DNA from: Chloroflexota bacterium
GTDB lineage: Bacteria; Chloroflexota; UBA4733
Direction: 5' to 3'
Assembly (NCBI GenBank): GCA_025449435.1
Contig: JANWJO010000159.1
Coordinates: 1-10,068, forward strand
DNA length: 10,068 nucleotides
The notes beneath the pieces are model-generated. The model worked only from the letters and a program-made list of their open reading frames with translations, did no database searches and was not told where the DNA came from. A program made the position numbers and the translations under genes. Below are positions 1 through 6,527 of this stretch, in pieces. The stretch's first letter is position 1, and each line of letters opens with the position of its first letter.

Positions 1-390
1 GTTCGCGGTCAATCATCTTCACCAATCCAACATTCCGCGCGCGGTACGCTACACAGAGGGCCCGCGGTTCTCATTGCTCGCACCGCCATTGCCGGCGGGC
101 CCGAGCACACCCAGAAAGGCAGCGACGTGGCCAGGTTCTTCCGCATGCTGGTCGATCAGGATGGCATCATCGATGCCATCCTCGCCTACGTGCGTGAGCC
201 GCGCGCTAGCGTGCGCAACGCGATGTCACAGACGCAAGAATTGCGCGACAGCGCGGCATTCCCACTACCTTGGGCGCTGGTAGACGCCATGGTGCTCGAT
301 GGTGTGGAAGACCGGCAAGACGTGGCTGACCTCATCCATTGGGTGTTTTCGCGCGGGCATTACGACGACGAACCAGGAGCTACGGAGTAA
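1..390 (+). CDS. 3' end of an unrecognised plus-strand gene, with an apparent frame switch near 97-103
   Basis: I do not recognise this protein. It enters from the left edge and ends at TAA 388-390. Two frames each look protein-like over part of the stretch. The frame starting at base 2 gives a natural sequence from 2 to about 100 (including NHLHQSNIPRAVRYTEGPRF), then becomes Arg/Ser/Pro-rich and stops at 281-283. The frame starting at base 1 looks unnatural before about 97 but good after it (RFFRMLVDQDGIIDAILAYV, then PLPWALVDAMVLDGVEDRQD). Joining them at GGGCCCG gives ...PLPAGPEHTQKG..., which reads smoothly. A single missing base in the G/C run, or less likely a -1 ribosomal slip, would explain it. 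If there is no shift, the shortest version is a GTG-started 87-residue ORF at 127-390. The C-terminal part is rich in acidic residues and predicted helix, with no membrane segment. The stop lies 5 nt from the convergent stop of the minus-strand run. Confidence 0.5.
   Translation, partial: VRGQSSSPIQHSARGTLHRGPAVLIARTAIAGGPEHTQKGSDVARFFRMLVDQDGIIDAILAYVREPRASVRNAMSQTQELRDSAAFPLPWALVDAMVLDGVEDRQDVADLIHWVFSRGHYDDEPGATE
97..103 (+). other. GGGCCCG run at the apparent frame switch
   Basis: In the upstream frame this heptamer is phased G GGC CCG, which formally fits the X XXY YYZ slippery pattern. A -1 shift here would read GGG CCC and continue as GAG CAC in the downstream coding frame. GC-only heptamers are poor slip sites in known systems, so a one-base deletion or sequencing error in the run is the simpler reading. 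Confidence 0.3.
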
Positions 391-395
391 ACGGG

Positions 396-1280
396 CTAGA
401 GCGGCCCATCCTGGTAAGCAGCACACAACATACCATAGTACGTCGGATGCTCGTAGCCGAGAAACTCAGGCTTGAGCGCGGTTCCGGACACCGCGCCGTG
501 CAACGTGAGCAGTTGCACAAAGGCATCTGTTTTGGCGCGCTTGAGCCAGTCTGGATTGACGGCGAGTAGCCGTCCCAGGTCGTTGGCCTGCACGGCCTCT
601 TGTACCAGGGTGTCGAACTCCGCTGCAACCGGGTCGTAACCGTAGCGGCTGTTCGCGTCGTGGGCGTGCCCGAGGTCGGAACTGGCAATGTAGGCAATGC
701 GGCGGCCACTGCGTTCAGCGGCGGCGCGCACCGCTTGGCCGAAGCGCAGATACACCTCCCGCGTATAGCCGGAACTGGGCAGCGCATCGCGGGACAGGCC
801 GGGCCCGGCACAAGCGATCACCACGCGGGGCTTGGGCACCAGGTTCGCCCCCATAAACCACAACGGCACCAGCGAGCCGACGTCGAGCCTGAGCTTAAAG
901 GCGGCGTTCTCCTGCACGCCAAACGCCACGCGAGCCACCGGCACATCGCGGCTCTTGCCCTCCGCTGCCAGTGCATCGTTGAACGCGGTGTCCACCTCAA
1001 ATTCCAGGCGGAAGCGGTTGCCGCCAGGGTCGCCACCCACCTCACTGCCCAGCTCGCCCACCACCAACTGGCTGTGCAAGAGGGAGATCACGCCATCGAC
1101 GAAGGTGCCGTGCGGCGTAATCAACACCACCGTTTCCGGCTGGATAGCAGCCATGCGCCGGCTCAGTTCAGCCATGCCGGTACGCGTGATGCTCGCTTTG
1201 AGGCCATCGGCGCCGCTCACCAGCGGGATCGCCAGCGAGCCATGCGGGGCGATGCAGGCAAAGGCCAAGCTGCCGCTCAT
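396..1280 (-). CDS. LigB / class III extradiol dioxygenase-like protein with altered catalytic His
   Basis: This is a 294-residue protein of the LigB (class III extradiol ring-cleavage dioxygenase, subunit B; MEMO-like) fold. With the start at 1280, the family landmarks are IAPHG (His13), ITPHG (His57) and SSDLGHAHD followed by AAEFD (Glu221). By position these match the two His and one Glu that bind Fe(II) in LigB. The fourth landmark, normally Asp-His-Gly before a VPL segment, reads LDVGSLVPLWF here: the expected acid/base histidine is Val134 (codon GTC). Ring cleavage is therefore doubtful, and a non-oxidative or non-catalytic role is possible. There is no signal peptide, so it is predicted cytoplasmic. 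Start choice: ATG 1280 has an AGGGAG site 7 nt upstream and puts His13 where LigB has His12. A second ATG at 1307 would overlap the preceding stop as ATGA and add nine residues. It is the last gene of the run. Confidence 0.85.
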   Translation of the reverse strand: MSGSLAFACIAPHGSLAIPLVSGADGLKASITRTGMAELSRRMAAIQPETVVLITPHGTFVDGVISLLHSQLVVGELGSEVGGDPGGNRFRLEFEVDTAFNDALAAEGKSRDVPVARVAFGVQENAAFKLRLDVGSLVPLWFMGANLVPKPRVVIACAGPGLSRDALPSSGYTREVYLRFGQAVRAAAERSGRRIAYIASSDLGHAHDANSRYGYDPVAAEFDTLVQEAVQANDLGRLLAVNPDWLKRAKTDAFVQLLTLHGAVSGTALKPEFLGYEHPTYYGMLCAAYQDGPL

Positions 1281-1287
1281 GGGTGTG

Positions 1288-1293
1288 CTCCCT
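1288..1293 (-). promoter_or_regulatory. Shine-Dalgarno deciding the LigB-like start
   Basis: AGGGAG on the minus strand lies 7 nt before ATG 1280. The alternative ATG at 1307 has no comparable site in front of it, although its ATGA overlap with the upstream stop could allow re-initiation. Confidence 0.5.
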
Positions 1294-1303
1294 GCTACTG
1301 CGT

Positions 1304-2374
1304 TCATCGCCAGCTAGGCTGTATCCGGGGAACTCCCGTCACGTCAGCGAGCAGCGCAAAGAATGCTTGCTTGCGCTGCGTGTTGATCTGCCAGTTCACC
1401 GGCACATTTTGGTAGCCATGCGCGTAGTCGGAGCGCGCTCCAGCCCCACCGGCGCCCGGTCCGGGATCGAAGTATCCCCAAGAAGCGTGTTCCGCCAGCG
1501 CTGCCAGCATGTTGTTGGCAGGCTGGTCGAAGTCAAAGTGGTCGTCCTCGTTGAACACCACTGGCATGGGCCGGAACGATGGCAAGGCGCGCGTTTGGCG
1601 TACCATCTCAGCGATACGCGCCGGGTTCGTCACGCCGTTGCCGTGCAACAGCAGCAGGTCCGACACGGCGACTACGGCATCGCCTGGCAGCGCCCCGCCG
1701 CGGTAGGAGACGCCCGTGAGCAAGCGCCGGCCACCCGCCTCCACAGCTTGCACCACCTGAATCAGCTCGTGTACGCGGCCGGGCTGCAGGATAGTGTGCT
1801 CGTAGCGCGGCACGTCGCACTCGTTCGCTACCTCGATGATCACGTTGGTGTAGCCCGCGTCGAGCACCCAGCGTGCCGCCGCCTCTACAGCCTGTCGCAC
1901 GGCGTGTTCATCGGTCAGCCACTCATCCTGCCCAAAGTAGAACAAGCCGAGGATGGCGACCATGCCGAGCTGGTCGAGGGCATCGAGCACCAGGCGCAAC
2001 CGGTCCATATATGCTGGATCGAGGGCGCCGCTGGTGGTAAACGCGCTGTTGCGCCAGGGTTGCACGCGCGAATAGCCTTCGGGGCTGCCACCCTGGAGAT
2101 TGAGCGTCACTGCCAGCAAGCCGTGCTGCCGGTACAGCGGCAAGGCGGCCAGGAACTCCTGCACATTGCGCGAAGGGTCCCACACGCCGGTGTCAGGGTA
2201 AGCCCAGCGCGGCCGCGTGTCGGGGTTGGCGTCGTCAAACGTGGCCTGCACCATGCGCGCGTTGAGCAACAAGCCCTCGATGCGCACACCGTGCCACTGC
2301 CTGCCCGCATAAGTGAGCTGGTTGTTGATGAGCACATCCTCACCAGCGAACGTGACGCGCGTTTGCCCCGGCAC
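1304..2374 (-). CDS. TIM-barrel glycoside hydrolase-like protein (clan GH-A type)
   Basis: This is a 356-residue protein, probably a glycoside hydrolase or related (beta/alpha)8 enzyme, similar in style to GH5-like proteins of unassigned activity. An N-terminal strand region (about 5-50) has the pattern INNQLTYAGR...IEGLLLNARMVQATFDD. Barrel strands follow: LAVTLNLQGG (87-96), MVAILGLFYFGQD (138-150), NVIIEVANEC (177-186) and MPVVFNEDDH (270-279). The Asn-Glu pair N184-E185 is the usual clan GH-A acid/base position, and E276, at the end of a later strand, fits the nucleophile. Trp299 follows in a late-strand position. There is no signal peptide or membrane segment, so it should act in the cytoplasm, on imported substrate rather than polymer outside. 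It starts at GTG with only a weak upstream site, 8 nt after the preceding stop. Its TGA overlaps ATG 1307 of the next gene as ATGA. The substrate cannot be read from the sequence. Confidence 0.85.
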   Translation of the reverse strand: MPGQTRVTFAGEDVLINNQLTYAGRQWHGVRIEGLLLNARMVQATFDDANPDTRPRWAYPDTGVWDPSRNVQEFLAALPLYRQHGLLAVTLNLQGGSPEGYSRVQPWRNSAFTTSGALDPAYMDRLRLVLDALDQLGMVAILGLFYFGQDEWLTDEHAVRQAVEAAARWVLDAGYTNVIIEVANECDVPRYEHTILQPGRVHELIQVVQAVEAGGRRLLTGVSYRGGALPGDAVVAVSDLLLLHGNGVTNPARIAEMVRQTRALPSFRPMPVVFNEDDHFDFDQPANNMLAALAEHASWGYFDPGPGAGGAGARSDYAHGYQNVPVNWQINTQRKQAFFALLADVTGVPRIQPSWR

Positions 2375-2382
2375 TGTGCGAC

Positions 2383-2937
2383 CTACTGCTGCTCAGCGAC
2401 GGCTGCCGCGGCGCGCTCAGCCTTGAGGTCGCGGTCCACGGCGAACCACAGCGCCTCGGGCAACTGGAAGAACTCGAAGCAGTAGTTGACCATGGCAAGC
2501 CAGTAGTCATATTCCACCGGCGACGACCCCTGGTAGGTCACCACGATCACGTACACATCGGCGTAAAAAATCCACACCTTGCGCTTACGCGTGGTGCCCT
2601 GCTCGTTGAAGGTGTAGATGCGGATGAACTTCAGCAGGTCGCCCAACACGATATCGGACGACTCTTCCACAGCGAGATCGGGCAATTGGGCGAGGCCGGC
2701 GGCGACGCCTTCCTTGAGCACAGGCAGGTCTTCGGCCACCACCGACTCTGGCATCTGGCTGATCCAGGTGGAGAAGTAGGTCTGCTCGTCAGTGAGCACG
2801 GGCAGGTACATCGTGCCCTCGCGGTCCTCATCCAGGTCAAAGTGGTGCCAGTCGGAGGGGTAGCGGATACTAAAGCGGCCCAGTGGGTCGCGATAAGTGG
2901 ATACGCCTGTGAACTTGGGAGACTCCCGGGTCACCAT
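2383..2937 (-). CDS. DcrB/PsbP-like (DUF1795-type) hypothetical protein
   Basis: This is a 184-residue protein. Its start, STYRDPLGRFSIRYPSDWHH (residues 13-32), has the pattern seen in PsbP/DcrB/DUF1795 domains: a beta hairpin followed by Tyr-Pro-x-x-Trp. Alternating hydrophobic strands continue to about 135 (TYFSTWIS, LLKFIRIYTF, KVWIFYADVYVIVVTYQG), then a helix around 140-157 rich in aromatic residues, which fits the compact alpha-beta-alpha fold. Many relatives are lipoproteins or exported, but this one has no signal peptide, lipobox or membrane helix. The C-terminal 20 residues are Ala/Glu/Gln-rich and probably unstructured. The ATG start has a GGAAG site overlapping the region just after the upstream TAA; the gap to the upstream gene is 13 nt. 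No enzymatic residues can be assigned. The family call rests on the N-terminal pattern and secondary-structure feel and is moderate. Confidence 0.75.
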   Translation of the reverse strand: MVTRESPKFTGVSTYRDPLGRFSIRYPSDWHHFDLDEDREGTMYLPVLTDEQTYFSTWISQMPESVVAEDLPVLKEGVAAGLAQLPDLAVEESSDIVLGDLLKFIRIYTFNEQGTTRKRKVWIFYADVYVIVVTYQGSSPVEYDYWLAMVNYCFEFFQLPEALWFAVDRDLKAERAAAAVAEQQ

Positions 2938-2950
2938 GGTTGGTTCTTCC

Positions 2951-3832
2951 TTACGCTAGCCGCAAGGCACGAAACGCGACGTGCGCTTGTGCCAGCGTCG
3001 ACGGTTGCACATGGTACCGGGAAGCGAGCCCATCGAGGTACGTCAGGACGGCCAGCAGGTTGGCAGTCGGCGTCAAGGCGTCGTTGCCGTAGTCACAGCC
3101 ATTGCCGGTATAGATGCACAGCGCCTTGAAAGGCACATCGGCACTCTCGAGCCGTTGGAGGTGGGCGTCGAGCAACGGCTTGTGCCAGTCGTCAAAGGTG
3201 CTGTGCTCCAGACGCATATCAGAAGCAATGCCGCCAACCACGCGGTTAGCATCGGTCGTCACCGGTAGTTCGAAGAGGGGCAACCGGCCCGCTTGGAGCC
3301 GGCTGCCGGCGTCAGCAAAATGGCCATCACTCGGCGCACCGGTCCACACGGCGGCGTGTTTGGTGACCCGCCTACCGGGATTGGACAGCGAGCATTGCAG
3401 GATGCCAGCGTCTGCCAGCGCTGGAAACGTGGCGTCGCTGGCGGAGAACAGCGCCGACCGTGCTGAGCGTGGACGCTCACCCAACGCCACCCGGAAGGCG
3501 GTGACCGATCGCTCGATCACATCGGCTTGCTTTCTGGCGTCGAGCTGCCCGAAGTGCTTCTTGTGCCCACCGGGGAGCGTCTTGGGCTGCAATAGCACGC
3601 CAACCTCGATGCCGGCTTCGTCCAGCTCTTGGAGTAAGGGCGCGTGCGCGTCGGCAGAACTTGGGGCGACAAACAGCGTGGACGGGTAGCCAGCTTCCAG
3701 CAGACGGCGGCAATAGCTGTACAGCGAGCGGCCGCTCAATCCCCAGCCTTTGGGTGGGTTGTCCGCCCAGCGCGTGGCGGCGGGTTCACAGTCCATGGTG
3801 AAAACGACGTGCAAGTCATCGCTTCCGGCCAG
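2951..3832 (-). CDS. NodB/polysaccharide deacetylase-like protein lacking the metal-binding His motif
   Basis: This is a 293-residue protein if read from CTG 3832. The first strand, HVVFTMDCEP (residues 8-17), matches NodB motif 1, with Asp14 as the catalytic-base position and Glu16 at the metal position. The segment GIEVGVLLQPKTL (74-86) lines up with motif 2, normally GLHxHP, but has Leu80 and Gln82 where the two metal-binding histidines should be. ARSALFSASDATFPALADAG (124-143) matches motif 3, with Arg125 kept. Late in the protein, CIYTGNGCDYGND (239-251) has Gly where relatives often have a His. Deacetylase activity is therefore unlikely, and a binding or structural role is an open guess. 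There is no signal peptide. Start: an AAAGGAG site lies 6 nt before CTG 3832. TTG 3814 with a weaker GGAAG site is the next candidate. ATG 3895 lies inside the upstream gene, has no site and adds unnatural sequence. The gap to the upstream stop is 14 nt. Confidence 0.75.
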   Translation of the reverse strand: MAGSDDLHVVFTMDCEPAATRWADNPPKGWGLSGRSLYSYCRRLLEAGYPSTLFVAPSSADAHAPLLQELDEAGIEVGVLLQPKTLPGGHKKHFGQLDARKQADVIERSVTAFRVALGERPRSARSALFSASDATFPALADAGILQCSLSNPGRRVTKHAAVWTGAPSDGHFADAGSRLQAGRLPLFELPVTTDANRVVGGIASDMRLEHSTFDDWHKPLLDAHLQRLESADVPFKALCIYTGNGCDYGNDALTPTANLLAVLTYLDGLASRYHVQPSTLAQAHVAFRALRLA

Positions 3833-3838
3833 GGCAGG

Positions 3839-3845
3839 CTCCTTT
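3839..3845 (-). promoter_or_regulatory. Shine-Dalgarno in front of an in-frame CTG
   Basis: AAAGGAG on the minus strand sits just after the stop of the small membrane gene (3847) and 6 nt before CTG 3832. No ATG, GTG or TTG in the NodB-like frame lies at a suitable distance from it. It is the main argument for a CTG start. Confidence 0.55.
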
Positions 3846-3846
3846 G

Positions 3847-4188
3847 CTATAGATAAGGAACCAGGGTGAGAGCACCCACAAACACGATAATGCATCCCAG
3901 CAAGGGTAAGCTGATGCGAGCAAAGCGTGGCAAGAGCGTGTTCTTCACCACACCAGTGCGAAAGTAGGGTTCGGTGGCCACCGCCAGACCAAACAGCGCC
4001 ATGCCGTACAGCAAGATGAAGGCGCCGTAGATCACCGACAAACCGGGATTGTCCGTCGCCCACACCGCGAGGACCTCTGGGATCGCTAAACGGCCGGCGT
4101 CAAACGCGCCCACGCACAGGAGGAGAACGACCACGTACAGGGCATAGGCGACGATGTAGCGGCTGAGGGGCGGCTTCTGGCTATACAT
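3847..4188 (-). CDS. Small three-helix membrane protein, translationally coupled to the ATPase gene
   Basis: This is a 113-residue protein of unknown family. Three hydrophobic helices are clear: about 11-28 (Val/Leu-rich), 51-71 (begins SVIYGAFILLYG) and 93-112 (LPLLGCIIVFVGALTL). The N-terminus is short with basic residues (K5, R10). The loop between helices 2 and 3 carries R77, K82, R88 and R91, so by the positive-inside rule both lie in the cytoplasm, although with three helices the topology is not settled. A longer reading from 4323 would run through the ATPase C-terminus and is not needed. ATG 4188 shares its A with the TGA stop of the upstream ATPase gene (TGATG). An AGGAGG lies only 3 nt ahead, a short spacing typical of coupled re-initiation. 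The coupling suggests it is made in step with the transporter, perhaps as an accessory or partner subunit. Confidence 0.8.
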   Translation of the reverse strand: MYSQKPPLSRYIVAYALYVVVLLLCVGAFDAGRLAIPEVLAVWATDNPGLSVIYGAFILLYGMALFGLAVATEPYFRTGVVKNTLLPRFARISLPLLGCIIVFVGALTLVPYL

Positions 4189-5333
4189 CACCCTCCTGCC
4201 GGCGAACTGGCAGGCGCACCCCCAGTGAGTGCGGAGCCAGCGGGCGCCCGGACCGCGCCATCGACCGCCGCTTTGGCCAGGAGCGCAGTGCCCTTGAGTT
4301 GCAACGTCTCGGCGAAGTGACACGCGGCCCAGTGCTCCGGCCCCACTTTGCGCAGCACCGGCCGTTCGACCTTGCAGATATCCTGCGCGTACTTACAGCG
4401 CGGGTGGAAGTAGCAACCGGATGGTGGGTTGGCGGGGCTGGGCACATCACCAGGGAGGCGCACCGGGCGTGTGCGCAAGCGCGGGTCGGGCCGGGGAATT
4501 GCCGACAGTAGCGCTTCGGTGTACGGCATCATGGGATGGAGATAGAGGTCCTCAGTGGGGGCAATCTCCACGACGAAGCCGACATACATCACGGCCACAC
4601 GGTCGGAGATGTGCTCCACCACGCTCAGGTCGTGGGCAACGAACAGGTAGGTCAAGTCAAACTGCCGCTGCAGTTCTTCGAGCAAGTTGAGCACCTGCGC
4701 CTGTACGGACACGTCGAGCGCCGATACCGGCTCGTCACAGATGATGAGCTTGGGGTTGAGTGCCAGCGCACGCGCGATGCCGATACGCTGGCGCTGGCCG
4801 CCGCTAAAGGCGTGGGGATATCGGCTGGCGTGTTCGGGGCGCAGCCCAACAATCGTGAGGAGTTCAGCCACGCGATCTTGTAGCGCGCGACCTTGCAGTG
4901 CACGGCGGGTGTTGAGCGGCTCCGACACAATGCGGCCCACGGTCATGCGCGGATCGAGCGACGAAAACGGGTCCTGGAAGATCATTTGCATGTCGGTCCA
5001 CACCTGGCGCAGGTCATGCCCCTGGAGATGCTCCAGGTGAACTGCCCCGAGTGTATCGCTATTGAACACGATCTCCCCGGCGGTGGGCTCGTACAGGCGG
5101 ATGATGGTACGGCCGGCCGTGCTCTTGCCGCAGCCACTCTCTCCCACGAGACCGAGCGTCTCACCCTTCTTGATGGTGAGGTCGACGCCATCCACAGCGC
5201 GCACCTGGCCGACTACCCGCCGCATGAGGCCGCCGTGAATCGGGAAGTGCTTCTTCAACCCCCGCACGGCGAGCAACGTATCGTCGTCAAGTACCAGTGG
5301 AGGCTGTTCCGGACTCGCCACGGTTGCGCTCAT
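4188..5333 (-). CDS. Peptide/oligosaccharide ABC transporter ATPase 2 (DppF/OppF type)
   Basis: This 381-residue ATPase powers import by the transporter encoded alongside it; it sits on the inner face of the membrane and pairs with the DppD-type ATPase. Visible motifs: Walker [10 protein letters not shown] (64-72), Q-loop Gln120 in [11 protein letters not shown], signature FSGGQRQR (176-183), Walker B LIICDEP (196-202), D-loop SALD and H-loop His234. The oligopeptide-transporter C-terminal domain follows, with Cys307, Cys313, Cys320 and Cys338. In a structurally studied bacterial DppD, cysteines in this spacing bind a 4Fe-4S cluster. After about 345 comes an Ala/Gly/Pro-rich tail of about 35 residues that most family members lack. 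Start: ATG with GAGGAG 5 nt upstream. The upstream gap is 91 nt, the longest between the cytoplasmic-subunit genes. The stop overlaps the next start. Confidence 0.95.
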   Translation of the reverse strand: MSATVASPEQPPLVLDDDTLLAVRGLKKHFPIHGGLMRRVVGQVRAVDGVDLTIKKGETLGLVGESGCGKSTAGRTIIRLYEPTAGEIVFNSDTLGAVHLEHLQGHDLRQVWTDMQMIFQDPFSSLDPRMTVGRIVSEPLNTRRALQGRALQDRVAELLTIVGLRPEHASRYPHAFSGGQRQRIGIARALALNPKLIICDEPVSALDVSVQAQVLNLLEELQRQFDLTYLFVAHDLSVVEHISDRVAVMYVGFVVEIAPTEDLYLHPMMPYTEALLSAIPRPDPRLRTRPVRLPGDVPSPANPPSGCYFHPRCKYAQDICKVERPVLRKVGPEHWAACHFAETLQLKGTALLAKAAVDGAVRAPAGSALTGGAPASSPAGG

Positions 5334-5424
5334 GACCGCTCCTCATCACGTGCCCTACGGCACAGACCACCATTTCGCCAGAACCGCACGAGCGCTTGGG
5401 CGCTGCCTGTGCTGCTTGGCATCA

Positions 5425-6507
5425 TCACGCCGGGGCAACAGCGGCCGGCGCCACGGCTCCCTGCCTGCCAACCTCGGTATACAGGTGGCAGCGAACGGTA
5501 TGCGAGGGCACCCCTTCTACCGAGGTTTCATCCGGCATGATCCTGTCACATACGCCTGGAATGAACGCAGGGCAGCGATCGTGGAACGGGCAGCCGGTGA
5601 CGGTGGAATATGGGTCGGGAATTGTGCCCCGAATCACTTGGAGCGGTTCCTTGCGGTTAGCGCCCAACCGGGGAATCGACCGCAGCAGCGACTGCGTGTA
5701 CGGGTGCTTGGGATCGTAGAAGATCTCGTCCACTGATGCCCGCTCCACCACCCGGCCCAGATACATCACCACCACTTCGTCGCACATCTGGGCGACAACG
5801 CCCAGGTTGTGGGTCACGAACATGATGGACATGTGGATTTCTGACTGCAGCTCGCGCATGAGGTCGAGAATGTTGGCTTCGGTGGTCACATCCAGCGCCG
5901 TGGTCGGCTCGTCGGCGATCAACAGGTCCGGCGTGCAGGACAGGGCCATGGCGATCATGGCACGCTGACGCATACCGCCGCTCAACTGGTGGGGGAAGTT
6001 ACTGGCAATGCGCGCTGGGTTGGGCATGCCCACCTTGCGCAGGATTTCGACAGCCTGCTGGTGGGCCTCCTCTCTGTTATTGGTTTGGTGCAGCAGGATG
6101 GCTTCCATGATCTGGTTGCCGATGGTGTAGCACGGATTGAGCGACGTCATCGGCTCCTGGAAAATCATGCTGACGTGCTTGCCACGTACGCTGCGCATCT
6201 CGGCGGAGTTGCGTTCCAGTTGCAGGATATCGATCGCTCCGCTACCGTCGTTGGGCCGGAACACGATGTCGCCGGCCACGATCTTGCCTGGATGCGGCAC
6301 CAACTGCATGATGGAGAGACCGGTGATGCTCTTGCCACAGCCGCTCTCGCCCACGACGCCCAGCACTTTGCCGCGTGGGATGCTAAACGTCACGCCATTG
6401 AGGGCACGAACCAAGCCAACTTGGGTGCGGAACTGCACCTGCAGGTTACGCAATTCGACCACATTATCGATGCGATCGTCACCATTAGGGGAACTTGGAG
6501 CCGCCAT
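5425..6507 (-). CDS. Peptide/oligosaccharide ABC transporter ATPase 1 (DppD/OppD type)
   Basis: This 360-residue ATPase is the partner of the DppF-type subunit. Motifs: Walker A GESGCGKS (53-60), Q-loop Gln117 in [11 protein letters not shown], signature LSGGMRQR (175-182), Walker B LLIADEP (195-201), D-loop TALD and H-loop His233. SGGMRQR rather than SGGQRQR is the usual mark of the DppD branch. The C-terminal region has Cys306, Cys312, Cys320 and Cys340, the same pattern as in the partner and compatible with an Fe-S site. The N-terminal 15 residues and a short Ala/Pro/Val tail are extra. The ATG start has GAGAGG upstream, and the gene begins 20 nt after the permease stop. The substrate is not readable from an ATPase. 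Confidence 0.95.
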   Translation of the reverse strand: MAAPSSPNGDDRIDNVVELRNLQVQFRTQVGLVRALNGVTFSIPRGKVLGVVGESGCGKSITGLSIMQLVPHPGKIVAGDIVFRPNDGSGAIDILQLERNSAEMRSVRGKHVSMIFQEPMTSLNPCYTIGNQIMEAILLHQTNNREEAHQQAVEILRKVGMPNPARIASNFPHQLSGGMRQRAMIAMALSCTPDLLIADEPTTALDVTTEANILDLMRELQSEIHMSIMFVTHNLGVVAQMCDEVVVMYLGRVVERASVDEIFYDPKHPYTQSLLRSIPRLGANRKEPLQVIRGTIPDPYSTVTGCPFHDRCPAFIPGVCDRIMPDETSVEGVPSHTVRCHLYTEVGRQGAVAPAAVAPA

Positions 6508-6527
6508 GCAAGGTCCTCTCTCGTCGA

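Noticed and set aside
393..407. GGGC/GCCC inverted repeat as a terminator between the convergent genes
   Set aside because: Only four base pairs and no T-run; too weak to support termination.
600..1415. Plus-strand 271-codon open frame
   Set aside because: It is antisense to the LigB-like gene with a His/Ala/Gly-rich shadow composition. Long antisense frames are expected in GC-rich DNA.
1283..2485. Plus-strand 400-codon open frame
   Set aside because: It lies antisense to the GH-like gene and has a His/Val/Arg-rich shadow composition, with no recognisable domain. The minus-strand product has clear family motifs.
2951..4063. 370-residue version of the NodB-like protein
   Set aside because: The extra N-terminal part lies on the coding sequence of the membrane protein in a different frame and is Cys/His/Gly-rich shadow sequence.
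3847..4323. Longer 158-residue version of the small membrane protein
   Set aside because: The extra 45 residues read through the ATPase C-terminus in another frame and look unnatural. ATG 4188 has a ribosome site and a normal coupling overlap.
5350..5363. GTGCC/GGCAC inverted repeat in the 91-nt gap between the two ATPase genes
   Set aside because: Only five base pairs with a 4-nt loop and no T-run; this is expected by chance in GC-rich DNA.
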